Below are positions 23,387 to 33,230 of a DNA stretch of 64,000 bases, one piece after another. The stretch's first letter is position 1. Every line of letters starts with the position of its first letter. Position numbers and translations under genes: made by a program. The DNA is from Epichloe hybrida (lineage: Eukaryota; Ascomycota; Sordariomycetes; Hypocreales; Clavicipitaceae). The notes beneath the pieces are model-generated. The model worked only from the letters and a program-made list of their open reading frames with translations. It was not told where the DNA came from and did no database searches. The DNA is taken from contig JAFEKR010000008.1 of assembly GCA_019022495.1 (NCBI GenBank), positions 1,798,001-1,862,000 of the forward strand, read 5' to 3'.

Positions 23387-24015
23387 GTGCCAGTCGCGAC
23401 TCAGCTTTGGAGCACGCATACCGGTCTCGAGAGCGAGGGCCAGATCTACGCCAAGGACTCGTGGTCCATTCATGGCCTGTGGCCAGGTGAGTGCGAGTGC
23501 TCATCTTCACCATGTTATATCGAGCGCAACAGCAAAAGTCCTAATAAAAATGGCCGCAACATAGATTTCTGCAACGGTACGAAAACAACTTCCCCCCTCC
23601 CCCGTCCGGCCGTAGATCTGACCCCCCCTCCCCCCCCCCTTCTCATCCTGTCAAAACAGGCTCGTACACGCAGTACTGCGACCTAAGCCGCCAGTATGAC
23701 CCCAAGCCCGGGGACGCTCCCGTTCCCGTGCCTCCTTACAGGGGCGAGCCCATCGACAGGTGGTTCGAGCCCCACGGCAAGCTCGACCTCCTGGCGTACA
23801 TGAGCAAGTACTGGGTGAGCCAGCACGACGCCAACTGGGTGTTCTGGGCGCACGAGTTCTCCAAGCACGCCACGTGCCTTTCCACCTTTCAGAAGGAGTG
23901 CTACGTAAGTAACATGCAGGTGGATGCGGGCACGGCGGGAGGCCGGTTGACGACGTGTGCAAAGGCCAAGGAGGCCGTCAAGTACTATGAGCGGAGCGAG
24001 GGGAGTGAGGAATAG
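23387..24015 (+). pseudogene. Ribonuclease T2 relic, truncated at both ends
   Basis: Exons 23387-23486, 23565-23576, 23660-23904 and 23965-24015 can be read in one chain. They give both catalytic sequences: SIHGLWP (CAS I) and EFSKHATC (CAS II), with DFCNGSYTQYCDL between. The second exon is only 12 bases and keeps phase, as in a real gene. The usual secreted RNase T2 is about 250-300 residues with a signal peptide and several disulfides. Here no signal peptide or plausible upstream exon is found, and the frame ends soon after KECY, so the C-terminal 80 or more residues are missing. The text upstream of VATQLWSTHTG does not look like the family. It is probably an inactive fragment; a short secreted product cannot be excluded. 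It lies between GNAT and a microsatellite. Confidence 0.7.
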
Positions 24016-24093
24016 ATTGGGCAACTTTCAACCTTTTTCTTAGACAGGGTTGGTATGTGCATCATGAGCAGCGTTCTTGAGTCGTCTTTCACC

Positions 24094-24094
24094 G

Positions 24095-24138
<44 letters not shown>

Positions 24139-24154
24139 CACACACGCGCGCGCG
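24094..24154. repeat. Compound microsatellite (TACATA)n-(CA)n-(CG)n
   Basis: Seven or so TATACA units pass into CA and then CG dinucleotides. The purine-pyrimidine alternation through to CGCGCGCG is the kind of sequence that can adopt Z-DNA. It lies at the truncated 3' end of the RNase T2 relic. Confidence 0.9.
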
Positions 24155-24322
24155 AAATATGGGCTTTCCAGATCATCTGGTCCGTTCTTTCCTCTACCCT
24201 CTCTCGGCCATCGCAATCGACTCCTATACTTGAACCTCGGTTTCGCATCCAAGTCGGGCAACGATTCGCCGTCCAGTCGGGAACACCTATTCTTCTCCCA
24301 TCCTTTCGTCTTCTGCTCTCCT

Positions 24323-25663
24323 TCACTCGTCATCCCCCAGCTCTTCTACCTTGGGGGCCACATACTGTCGCTGCTGTATAATGCCAGTGTTGATCTGAGT
24401 ATCGGTACCGGTGGTGGTGGCTCTCGTTGGTGCGACTTGGCCCGTCGCGGCGGCAAAGGTAGCGTTGGGACCAGCAGAGCGGGAAGCAGTCTTGGCCTTC
24501 TTCTTCTTCTTCTTCTCGGATGCAGACTGCATTATACTGTTAGTTGCTTCACGTCTTTGTTTTTTTGATTTGAGAAAAAAAAAAAAAAAAACCTCATGGT
24601 TTTGCTCGATAAGTCTTACCTCGTGCCATGCCCACACTGGGCGGAAACTGTCCATAAAAGAGACATCTTCCCACAAATTGGGATACAGCCAGAGACCCGG
24701 GGGAACTGCAAAATACGTGATGCAGAACAGAATGACTCGGAAAATCGCCATGACGAAGAACAGTCCCAGTAGGCCCAGCAGTCCCCAACTGAGGTAGTAA
24801 ACACCTTGACGCAGAACCAGTGGCCACAGAGGGTAGAGGACGACGATGAAGATGAGGACCAGGGCAAGAGCGGCGTAAAGCTGTCGCTTGATTTGGCTGC
24901 CTTCGTAGAGCCACACGTAGTACATGTCGTCCCCGGCATCTTGCTGCTGCTCAATGCGCACATTCCACTGACCCTTGACACGCTTGGCCTTCTTTCCATT
25001 GGGTCCAGCCTCTGGCTCAATCTTGTTGACTCTAAGAGCAAGCATACTCAGCGGCAGCAGCTTGAACGTGTTCTCGAGCGATGCTCGGTCTGTGATTTCG
25101 GGCAGCAGTGGGTTCTTCTTGCGGGCCTTTTCATACGCGGGCGATTGCAACGCGCGGAGCGCACGCTTGACTGTCGAAATTGACATGTTAGCACAGCCTT
25201 GCCCTTGCCTGATTAATTTTGCGCGATGCTTCTGGTTGCTTCTCGTACCCTTGAACATGTCTTTTCGCTCGCCGTTCAGAATGCTGGTGCGCGGCTTGAG
25301 GTCTTGGCCCTTCAGAAAGATGGCGAGGGCAAGAGCCTTGGGGTTGGGGGGACCAGGAACAATCGGTTGAGACTGTCCTCCTCCCTGTTCATGACTGTGG
25401 TCATGGCCATGGTCATGGTCATGGTTGCAGCCCTCTCCGTGAACGTGCCCGCCTGCAGCTTGCTGTTGTTGCATCATCTGCATTCGCTGCTGCTCCATTG
25501 CCTGCTTCTTGATGTGTTCGATGAAGTCGGGCACCGTCATGCCAGCCTTCTCTGCATCCTCTGCTACTCGTCGCTGGATCTCGGCAATTTGCTCGGGAGT
25601 AGGACGCTGCCCTGGCATGGGCATGGGGATGCCACCCTCTTGACCGTTGGGCGGCGCCGACAT
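24323..25663 (-). CDS. sec62: Sec62, ER protein translocation subunit
   Basis: Minus-strand exons 25663-25249, 25170-24620 and 24526-24323 give 389 residues. Intron 1 (25171-25248) is 78 bases and free of stops, so retention would add 26 residues in frame; the splice signals (GTACGA, GCTAAC branch, GACAG) and the junction KDMFKVKRALRAL favour removal. Intron 2 is 24527-24619. The N-terminus has a His-rich run (HDHDHGHDHSHE), then KRALRALQSPAYEKA. Two membrane helices lie at about residues 237-257 and 265-295. The C-terminus is Lys-rich (SASEKKKKKKAKTA). Sec62 works with Sec63 and the Sec61 channel in post-translational import into the ER. Promoter region is shared with med21. Confidence 0.92.
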   Translation of the reverse strand: MSAPPNGQEGGIPMPMPGQRPTPEQIAEIQRRVAEDAEKAGMTVPDFIEHIKKQAMEQQRMQMMQQQQAAGGHVHGEGCNHDHDHGHDHSHEQGGGQSQPIVPGPPNPKALALAIFLKGQDLKPRTSILNGERKDMFKGTRSNQKHRAKLIRQGQGCANMSISTVKRALRALQSPAYEKARKKNPLLPEITDRASLENTFKLLPLSMLALRVNKIEPEAGPNGKKAKRVKGQWNVRIEQQQDAGDDMYYVWLYEGSQIKRQLYAALALVLIFIVVLYPLWPLVLRQGVYYLSWGLLGLLGLFFVMAIFRVILFCITYFAVPPGLWLYPNLWEDVSFMDSFRPVWAWHEVRLIEQNHEVFFFFFLKSKKQRREATNSIMQSASEKKKKKKAKTASRSAGPNATFAAATGQVAPTRATTTGTDTQINTGIIQQRQYVAPKVEELGDDE

Positions 25664-26174
25664 TGCGAGTTGAACGTGGATGTGCGCAGCTTAACGGAGT
25701 AAAGGATGGTGGCAGGAAGCGATGCGCTGCACGCAGTATAGAGGAGATTTTTTTTTTGAAACAGCCGGATCAGTAATGAATACGTGATGCCACGGCGAGG
25801 CTGCTGTGGGAATAAAATTGTCGGGAGGAACTTGCAGAGCAAAGTCGGGATGTGGCCGAGTGTCAGTCATCATCCACAATTTTGTCATGCTCACTATTTT
25901 AACAACAAGGTGTTCACTTCGACATTGGCCCGTATTGACACAGCCAAATCAGCAGTGGCACAATGTGGGTCGGCCCCGTGATCCGGCCAATCTTTGGCTG
26001 CCTTTTCAAGTTGAGTGTGAGCAAAGCGTGGGGCACGACACGCCTCCAAGTCGTGCCTGTCTGATTGCTTCTGCGCTTCCTCTCCCAGCACCAATTCGTT
26101 GCCAGGTCTTGACGGGTTTGACGGGTTTGACAATTTTGTCGCTTGCAAGCTGTTGCATTGCACCAGGCAGCACA
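25664..26174. promoter_or_regulatory. Divergent promoter region, sec62 and med21
   Basis: The two start codons are about 510 bases apart, so both promoters lie here. A poly-T of ten residues is near 25748. A direct repeat of TTGACGGG and TGACGGGTTTGAC lies near 26110-26130. No known factor site was identified. Confidence 0.5.
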
Positions 26175-26716
26175 ATGGGTGATCGACTTACGCAGCTGCA
26201 AGATGCGGTTGACCAGGTAAACAAAGAGTCGAGACGTTTCTTACTTTCAGCGCCAGCCACTCGTGCTTACACCAACGGTAGCTCGCGCAACAGTTCGTCG
26301 CATCCTTACACTTTGTACAAAGAAGACACGATCTCAAAACCTTGGGGCCAAACGACAAAGTTAGGGATGTTAAGCAGGAGCCTCATCAAAAAGAAGGTAC
26401 GCCATGGTAGAACATGCAAAGGATGCCTGGAAAGTGACTGCTAACTCCAGGAGTAGTCGACCCGCTTCCTGCCGATGAATTTGCTGCTGGTCTAAAAGAG
26501 TTGGCGCGCGACCTCATCATCAAGGAACAGCAAATCGAAGTGCTCATCTCCAACCTCCCCGGCCTCGACAACAGTGAAAGGGACCAAGAGCAGAATATCA
26601 AGGATCTGGAAGAGGATCTAAAGGCCGCAGAGGCGCAGAGGCAGGAAGCGCTGAAGGAAAAGATTCAAGTCCTGGGCGAATTGGACAATGTTATTCGTAC
26701 CGTCCGGCGGCCGTGA
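26175..26716 (+). CDS. med21: Mediator complex subunit 21
   Basis: Exons 26175-26216, 26282-26396 and 26451-26716 give 140 residues. The first exon is 42 bases and reads [14 protein letters not shown]; the second gives [18 protein letters not shown] and ends with KQEPHQKEG; the third begins [10 protein letters not shown]. This spliced text matches Med21 closely, while the unspliced frame does not. A long coiled coil ([35 protein letters not shown]) mediates pairing with Med7 at the Mediator hinge. The protein acts in RNA polymerase II initiation in the nucleus. It is convergent with the nucleotidase gene, with 262 bases between stops. Confidence 0.95.
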
Positions 26717-26978
26717 CGCCGGGGTGTCGTGACCTGAGCTTTCTCTTGGTACTGGTTTCATTCATTGCATAGCGCGGAGTTTTGGCATTCTTTGACGAGT
26801 CTGGCGACTGTCACTCGCATCGAAGAAGGTAGTGTTACGTTATCATAGCATCAACATGAGGTCCATTGTCTAGAGGAGGTCTATGATTTCCTGCATCTAT
26901 TAACATCTTGTTTTAGAATCCAAGTCTCGAGTGCATGTGCCCAAATGTTCTTATGCTGGGACGACACTAGCGAGATGA

Positions 26979-27883
26979 TCAAGCGGGCAAAGACCTGAAG
27001 AATTGGGGATATACGTTCCGCAACTCCCTCAGATGTCGGATTTGAAATTGTGAAGCTTGCTTCTCGGGTATCGGATGAGTTTCTTCGACAAGATGGGCGG
27101 CGGTCCAGCCGAAATCTTTAGCTTTGGCGCAGTTGAGGTAAGAATCATCTGCATTTGTTAGACGGCTGCTTTGCCCATGCCTATGCAAATGTGGGATTAG
27201 ATTGCACTTACCGACGAAATAACAATCTTTCACGTCGTTGACACCAGCTTCTTTCATACCCTTCTTGTACATGTCAGGATGTGGTTTGCAGATCAAGGGC
27301 TTCTTGGAATAGTCGCAAAATGTGAGTCCATCAAACAGGTCTTCGACACCAAGCAAGCCGACCACTCTCTTGGCATGGGTGACGTAGGCGTTAGTGAAAA
27401 GCCATAATTTGACCTTTGACCTGTCGACATCTTCAAGCAGTTGCCTCAGTTCCGGGTCAGGCTTGATGATGTCTTCAAGGGGTAAGGCATCGTCCACCTC
27501 GGCGTTGTATGCCAATGGATCGATTTCGTGGTGGCGGACAAGGCCTTCTATGGCCAGTCCGTAGCCTGTGTAGTACTCTTTGTGAAGCCTGACGGCCTCA
27601 TCCCAAGGCAACTCTAGATGCTTGGCAAAATATTTGTCAATCAATTCGGCCATCAAGTCCTGAATCTTGGTGCCTTATACCCAATTAGCAATTCGCTCCC
27701 GTTAAGGTCTTCAGACATGGCTCACTTACTTCGGGAGTAAAGACAGTTGTCGATGTCACTGAGTATTAGGTCAATTAGCTGTCTGGGGTCTTGAGATAAG
27801 ACGAGAAGAGAACCTTGCAACTAGGGGGAAGCTTACAAGAAAAGAACTGGCTTGCCACTCGCCGTCCCGTTGAGCGCAGCCAT
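26979..27883 (-). CDS. Pyrimidine 5'-nucleotidase, HAD family (Sdt1/Phm8 type)
   Basis: Minus-strand exons 27883-27837, 27758-27730, 27673-27212 and 27148-26979 give 235 residues. The second exon is only 29 bases; with it the text reads KPVLFFDIDNCLYSRSTKIQ. HAD motifs are in order: FFDIDNCLYS (nucleophile Asp17, Asp19), WLFTNAYVTHAKRV (motif II), ICKPHPDMYKK (motif III lysine) and CYFVDDSYLNC (acidic motif IV, DDS). The family removes phosphate from pyrimidine nucleotides or lysophosphatidic acid, so the exact substrate is open. The tiny exon means ORF-based calls miss the catalytic aspartate. It diverges from the gene at 28701. Confidence 0.93.
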
Positions 27884-28700
27884 GTTGCTGATTTTTCGTT
27901 GAGTTGAAAAGCAGGACAATGTGTGTCTGAGAACTGAATGCGTTCACAGACGGAAGAAATGGGACGGTTAAACAAGCGATAGCATATGCGGCTCATGTGT
28001 TGTAGAAGCAATAGAAGGCTAAACCAGGCTGCGTTGTTCGGGGAGCTATGCTATGAACTAGAACAGAGAAGAGCAGAGCAGAGCAGAGCAGTGCCACTCA
28101 TCAAGTTCAATGAGAAACTGTTTGACTCAGCCGAGTCCGGAGAGCAGTGTTGTGTGTAACAGTCGGCAGCGGCGTGGGGACGGACCACTTGTGACTCCCT
28201 CGGCTACGAATTGGTATTGACTTGAGATAGGTGACGAGCAAGTTTCTGAAAGAACACGAGCGCTTTTATCCACGGCCTCTGGGCGCTTTTAAGAGCTGCT
28301 CGGACTTTTTCTAAATGCTTACACGGTTAGGTATCTTGCATCCACGTTCAACAAGACGGAGTACAACGCAGCTACGACGCCAACTGCACGTGCTTGCATG
28401 GGCAGCGCAGCCATTTTCTGCCATCCACACCGCCTGATTCTTCGTATGCAACTTTCCTTCCTTCATTTGTGTGGATCCTCTCAGCGATCATATTTCTGCA
28501 ATCCCAAACCTTACGACTACCAACAAGGGTTCTCCAACGGCGTCGCCAATTGAGCTACATCATGGCAAGATCGTCCAGGAACTCTTTGACGGTTTGATAT
28601 CTTGTGAATGCTCAGTCTGGCATCATCACTGCGATAGAGAGGGCACGACAGCTCTCGTGTGATTGTGCTTGAAAACTGATTGGCAGCGTGTTGGTGTGTC
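27884..28700. other. Divergent region, nucleotidase and 28.7 kb gene
   Basis: About 0.8 kb of promoter and leader. A GCAGA-type repeat runs at 28066-28092. An open frame at 28471-28662 and a possible splice (28593-28683) join in frame to 28701, but no ATG precedes it, so it is likely leader. Confidence 0.45.
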
Positions 28701-31202
28701 ATGGCCCAGGCAGTACCAGCAGCATCCCCTGTTCCAAGCGGTGGTCTTGGCTTGGCGAAACTCTCTGAAAAGGAGGCGTTCGAGCTTGGACAGTACGAGA
28801 AGATCATACAGATTCGCGATGCCATCATCTCTGGCAAACATCCCACGATCACTCTCCACCGCAGCTCGAACGCGTCCTCTGATTCGTCAATACCCCCCCG
28901 GCGAAATGTTTCGCACTCAAAGGCGCCACGTCAAAGGCAGGACAATAATGCTTCTGCATCCATGGTGTCTAGTCAGCCTGAGGTCACGGCCCAACCCGAG
29001 CTGAACCCGATAGTCCTAGAAGAATCCGATCAGCTTGTCAAAGCCGAGCTGCAGATTCAGAGACAACGGTTGGAGCGTGCTTTGAAAGATGAGGCTGAGC
29101 AACGTTTTGTTGAGAAAACAGGCTATGCTGAACCGTCTTCAGAGCTCGATTTGTCTGACGTTCTGGCCAAGGCTCTCGTTATAGTCCAAGCTACTGCTGC
29201 TCCTGCTGCTGATGGCGAGAAGTTGAACGCTAATGCCGAATCTACGACTGACTCGTTCGACGAAAGCACCTTTTACTCGTCTCGCCATGATACGCCCGAG
29301 TCTCATCTTGTCTCGCGCATACGTAATTCGTCTGAAGATGTGCAAGCTACTGACGTTCATCCACAACATGAAGAACCTTCGCAGCAACCCGGCAAGCAGC
29401 CCCAGCCTCCCTCCGGCCCAGCCGCCGATTCTGTCAAAGTCGCCCACCCCCGACCCACGGCCGAAAGAAGAGATCTTTCTGCAGCAGCGAATGCAACCTT
29501 GACTTCGCACATGAGCATCGTTCCCGGCCTGAACAACTATGTTCAGGTCACAGGTATAACGAAAGATCCTACCCAGACCGTGAGTGGCGTCGGTAGCCAG
29601 TCAGATGCCCCTACGCAAGGCGATTCGCGGATGTCCAAATCCCAGATGCCCATGAACAGTGTCCAAGTTCCTCGCGACAGTCGTTATGAGACTCATCCTC
29701 CTTCTCCCCTTATTCGAAATCATAATACTCTGCAACCTATCGCCCCCCAACCAACGCATCCTTCTTCCGTCAGCGCATTGGCAGCAACTTCATCAATTGT
29801 TCATGGTGCTTCACATGCTGCTGGTTATCGCAGTGCTGTTGCAACCCCGGCACAGGTCGCAGCACTACGAACTGAACAACATGTTGTCACAAGCCCCGAT
29901 AGTTCATCACAAGGTGGGAAGAGGAAGGACAAGAAGAAAAAGAGGAAGGCTGACAAGCAAGGCGGTATTGGTACGGAGAGCGTTTCGTTTGTCAAACAAG
30001 AGCCGAGATCGCCATCTCCGCTCAATGCCCCTTCCTATATTCGCCCAAGTAAGCGTGCGAGACACACACAGGACCAGTCTGCCGCCCTTGAATACGAACC
30101 AAGGTATGAACCAGCCAGTGCTCATGATGCTGGTGCTCAATTTGGTTCGCGGTCTGTAAGGGACCATGCCATACCGATAGGCCATTCTACGACAGCCACT
30201 TATCATCGACCCTACGGCTCCGCTGCGACTGGAGAACCACGATATAGCAGTGGCCGGTACTATGAGGAACAAGTGAATGCCAGCGAAGGGCCTCGGCACC
30301 ACGATGGTCGTCCCATTGATCACACAACCCACTACCTGAGCAGACCGGCCCCAGCATCAGGACCAGTCTCCCAAGTCATGCTGGCTGAATCTCGGCCCAT
30401 GAGTTCGCGTCCATATCGGGAATTCCAAGATGGTTCTCGTATGATGGCTCATCCTGACGGAGAAACATTTGTCGCGCCCCCACGGCCCGCGCCGGCGAGG
30501 ATACTGGTTGATGCTTATGGACGTGAGTACGTTGAGCCATCCCATCCTTCCTCCCGGTTGTCCGTGGCATCTCCCTCAAGACACGGAGACCACGAAGTAG
30601 TATACGAGCGATTGCCTCCTCGAGCCGTTTCCCGTCACGCCGTGCCCGGGTCCTACGAAGATGGTGGCGTGATTTACACAGCACCCCCTCAAGCATATGC
30701 TCTGCCACGGCGTATCGTCACGCAACCCGAATATACCACTCGCGACTACAGAGACCTGCGTCCACGGGAATTTTCATCAAGACCCCTACCAGCCCAAGGA
30801 GAATTTGTGCAGGTGTTGGCTCCGAACGAGCGGCGATATGGTGAGGACGTCTACGGCGCAAGGCCTACAAGTGTTCGGCCAGTGGACAGTGTGCACTACC
30901 AGATGCCTCCCGATTATGGACGAGTTCATAGCGTACGCCCTGAACTGCCTGTCGCGGCAGAATACAGAGCGAGTGTTCATCCGGATAGTCGCCATGAGAT
31001 TTTACAGCCATATATGAGAGACTATCGTCCTGCTCCAGCCCAGGAACCCGCCATGCAACGAGCATATAGTGTTCGCCCACCGGATCCTCCTCAAAGCGGC
31101 CAGCTTCGTGGGGTAAATGAAAGTACTTTCGTCGAGCGGCCAAGCGGTGCTACTCAGGAGATAGTGTACGCAGATGACGGCAGGCGAGAATACTATAGAT
31201 AA
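28701..31202 (+). CDS. Large disordered protein, function unknown
   Basis: Single exon, 833 residues, from the ATG at 28701. An upstream in-frame TTG at 28680 was not used. The N-terminus has a short ordered segment: KLSEKEAFELGQYEKIIQIRDAIISGKHP (quoted in part as FELGQYEKIIQIRDAI), with the look of a conserved helical module. The rest is polar, rich in Ser, Pro and Arg, and probably disordered. A basic cluster, GKRKDKKKKRKADK, at about residue 415 could act as nuclear signal. The C-terminal 300 residues are rich in Tyr, Arg and Pro with repeated RPxP and SRP motifs. I do not recognise a family. Codon use and length argue for a real gene. Neighbours are the nucleotidase (divergent) and PLC (convergent, 2 kb away). 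Confidence 0.75.
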   Translation: MAQAVPAASPVPSGGLGLAKLSEKEAFELGQYEKIIQIRDAIISGKHPTITLHRSSNASSDSSIPPRRNVSHSKAPRQRQDNNASASMVSSQPEVTAQPELNPIVLEESDQLVKAELQIQRQRLERALKDEAEQRFVEKTGYAEPSSELDLSDVLAKALVIVQATAAPAADGEKLNANAESTTDSFDESTFYSSRHDTPESHLVSRIRNSSEDVQATDVHPQHEEPSQQPGKQPQPPSGPAADSVKVAHPRPTAERRDLSAAANATLTSHMSIVPGLNNYVQVTGITKDPTQTVSGVGSQSDAPTQGDSRMSKSQMPMNSVQVPRDSRYETHPPSPLIRNHNTLQPIAPQPTHPSSVSALAATSSIVHGASHAAGYRSAVATPAQVAALRTEQHVVTSPDSSSQGGKRKDKKKKRKADKQGGIGTESVSFVKQEPRSPSPLNAPSYIRPSKRARHTQDQSAALEYEPRYEPASAHDAGAQFGSRSVRDHAIPIGHSTTATYHRPYGSAATGEPRYSSGRYYEEQVNASEGPRHHDGRPIDHTTHYLSRPAPASGPVSQVMLAESRPMSSRPYREFQDGSRMMAHPDGETFVAPPRPAPARILVDAYGREYVEPSHPSSRLSVASPSRHGDHEVVYERLPPRAVSRHAVPGSYEDGGVIYTAPPQAYALPRRIVTQPEYTTRDYRDLRPREFSSRPLPAQGEFVQVLAPNERRYGEDVYGARPTSVRPVDSVHYQMPPDYGRVHSVRPELPVAAEYRASVHPDSRHEILQPYMRDYRPAPAQEPAMQRAYSVRPPDPPQSGQLRGVNESTFVERPSGATQEIVYADDGRREYYR

Positions 31203-33230
31203 ATTGGAAGTATTTGGGTTGAATAAAACTTGATTGCAGATTTGTGACCGGTCAAATGTGATTCAAAGTCGACGTTTTGTAATCCCAAATACAGAAAATA
31301 GGGTTCTCACATGTTTCGGTCTGGATCTGACCCCATATGCTCCGTGCATTGTACCGTCGTGATGAGGCGGATGGCTAAACGATACCATTCTTTGAGTTGA
31401 TTGCAGAGACATTTGACGCGAGAGAATGGTGATGACAGGAAGCCGACGCGGAGACTCGCGCCATGTTCAGGGCAAAGGTTCGCAAGGTCTAGACATGCGA
31501 TCAAACACGAAATGCCGTTTCGTGTTTGCTCGGTGTTGGAGAGGCCGCTCAGAGGCGGCACAATCAAGCTTAGGAGCACAATAAGCTACGAGCTATGTGG
31601 GTACGCACGGCAAAAAAGTCTTTTTTTTTTTACCGCGATAAGTGGTGGTGATTGATTCTGGGCGTGGACAGACAAGTCCGTCTGGGAGAAACGGCCCGTT
31701 CGAACCAGACGCAAACGTGACACCAGCGAACAGCCGCCTCAGACGGCATCGCCTCCTGTTGGCCGGACAGAGCGTATGCAGCACTCACTTGCACCGTCCT
31801 CATGCACGGCGTTGACACACGGCGTTGACACACGGCGTGCTTTGTTTGCTGCCAGCAAGAGTTGCCAACCTGAAAGTTGAAAAGTCTCGGGGCTACGGCT
31901 ACCTCGACGGGTAGCCGCCCGCCCAGCCCGAATGGGCGGGGAAAGAGGCAGCGGTGGCTTTTTACTCGATCGATGCGCGGACGCCTCTTCACTCTTGTCG
32001 GCAGTAATAAATAGCAGAAGCTGACCACGGACGAGAAAACATGGCTCCGATCCTGTCACGACCCATGTGCGAATGAACGAACCGGAGCGGTACCCAGGAT
32101 TTTCATGTCCTGTTCAACTGGTATCCGAATCACTCTTTCTGCTTCATGAGACAACGAGCACGCTTACAGGGCGGGTTTGAAGGCAAAGACACACGTTTCC
32201 TCCTGTTCCAAGCCCGAGACGCGATTTCAGAAACATTGTTTTTTTGCTGTTTCGTCCTGCCAGCCAGGGATGGTGGGCCGTGGCAAGGTGGCATGCAACC
32301 GCGTGGATATCAATCTGTTGGCCCTCTCCCTCCCCCCCACCTCGCCCCTCGCCCATCGCTGGAAAGAACGACAACTTGTCCGACTTGTCTCTACGGACGT
32401 ATTAGCCGTCGACCTCGTCACCCACCCATCTCAGCAGCTTTTCGTGCCAACTGGGAACTGTGAAGTGAAATATGACAGCCCTTCATCCCTGCCCCATGCC
32501 CGTGGGCTTGGGCGGGGCAGCCACCAGACTTCTTCTGGCTGCGGCTGCAGCTGCAGCTGGCCGAGACCAGCTCAGTCCCTCATCCCGGATTCCTCACCTC
32601 TTCTACTACGGAGTGGTTGTGCATAGGTACATACATACATGGCGCACTCGGTACCGAGCACAAGTGCAGCCAGCACTTCACGTCGTCTCACTTGGTCGAT
32701 TGGCTCTTTCAGATTTCACGGACATGGTGGTGTTCGGTGCTCGGTGCTGGAGTATGCAACATCCGTACGGCTCCACGCTGACAACCCTGAGTGGTGCAAT
32801 ACTCTGTACGGATTATTTGGTGTGCTACGATGCTTGGACGGCGTTGTGTATTGCACTCGCTGCTGTAACTGGATGCGCTACGACGCATCGTATGGGCCCA
32901 GCAGCTGTGCTGTGCTGTGCTGTGCCAGTCAGTCTTTGCAAGTTGGTCCAAAACGTCATGTCCTGATGCTGTCTCGTCTCGTCTGCCCGCCCGGCCGCTC
33001 GCCCGTCTACCTGTCTGAGTCCATCGGTTAGTTTCCTGCGCCTTTGATCGTGTAGGAAGAAGCATCATCATCATCAGAGACTCTGTGACCACATGCATGC
33101 AGGCAGGCAGTCGAGCCGGTTGCCTCCAGTGCTTTTTTGGATGCCGAACTGTGCCAGGCCCTGTCCCAGCCCAGGATTGCCAGTGCGTCTGAGCTCCACT
33201 CCAGTCTACTCCACCCTTGGAGCGACTCGC
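31203..33230. other. Convergent intergenic region
   Basis: About 2 kb between stops of the 28.7 kb gene and PLC. No supported gene. A repeat of GACACACGGCGTT occurs at 31811-31843, CAG/GCT-rich tracts at 32530-32560, and the TACGGAGT and TACGGATTA motif near 32605 and 32807. The expected C2-domain 3' portion of PLC is not found here in any frame. Confidence 0.5.

Noticed and set aside
28471..28662. Upstream exon for the 28.7 kb gene
   Set aside because: A splice could join it in frame, but no ATG precedes the open stretch, so it is more likely 5' leader.
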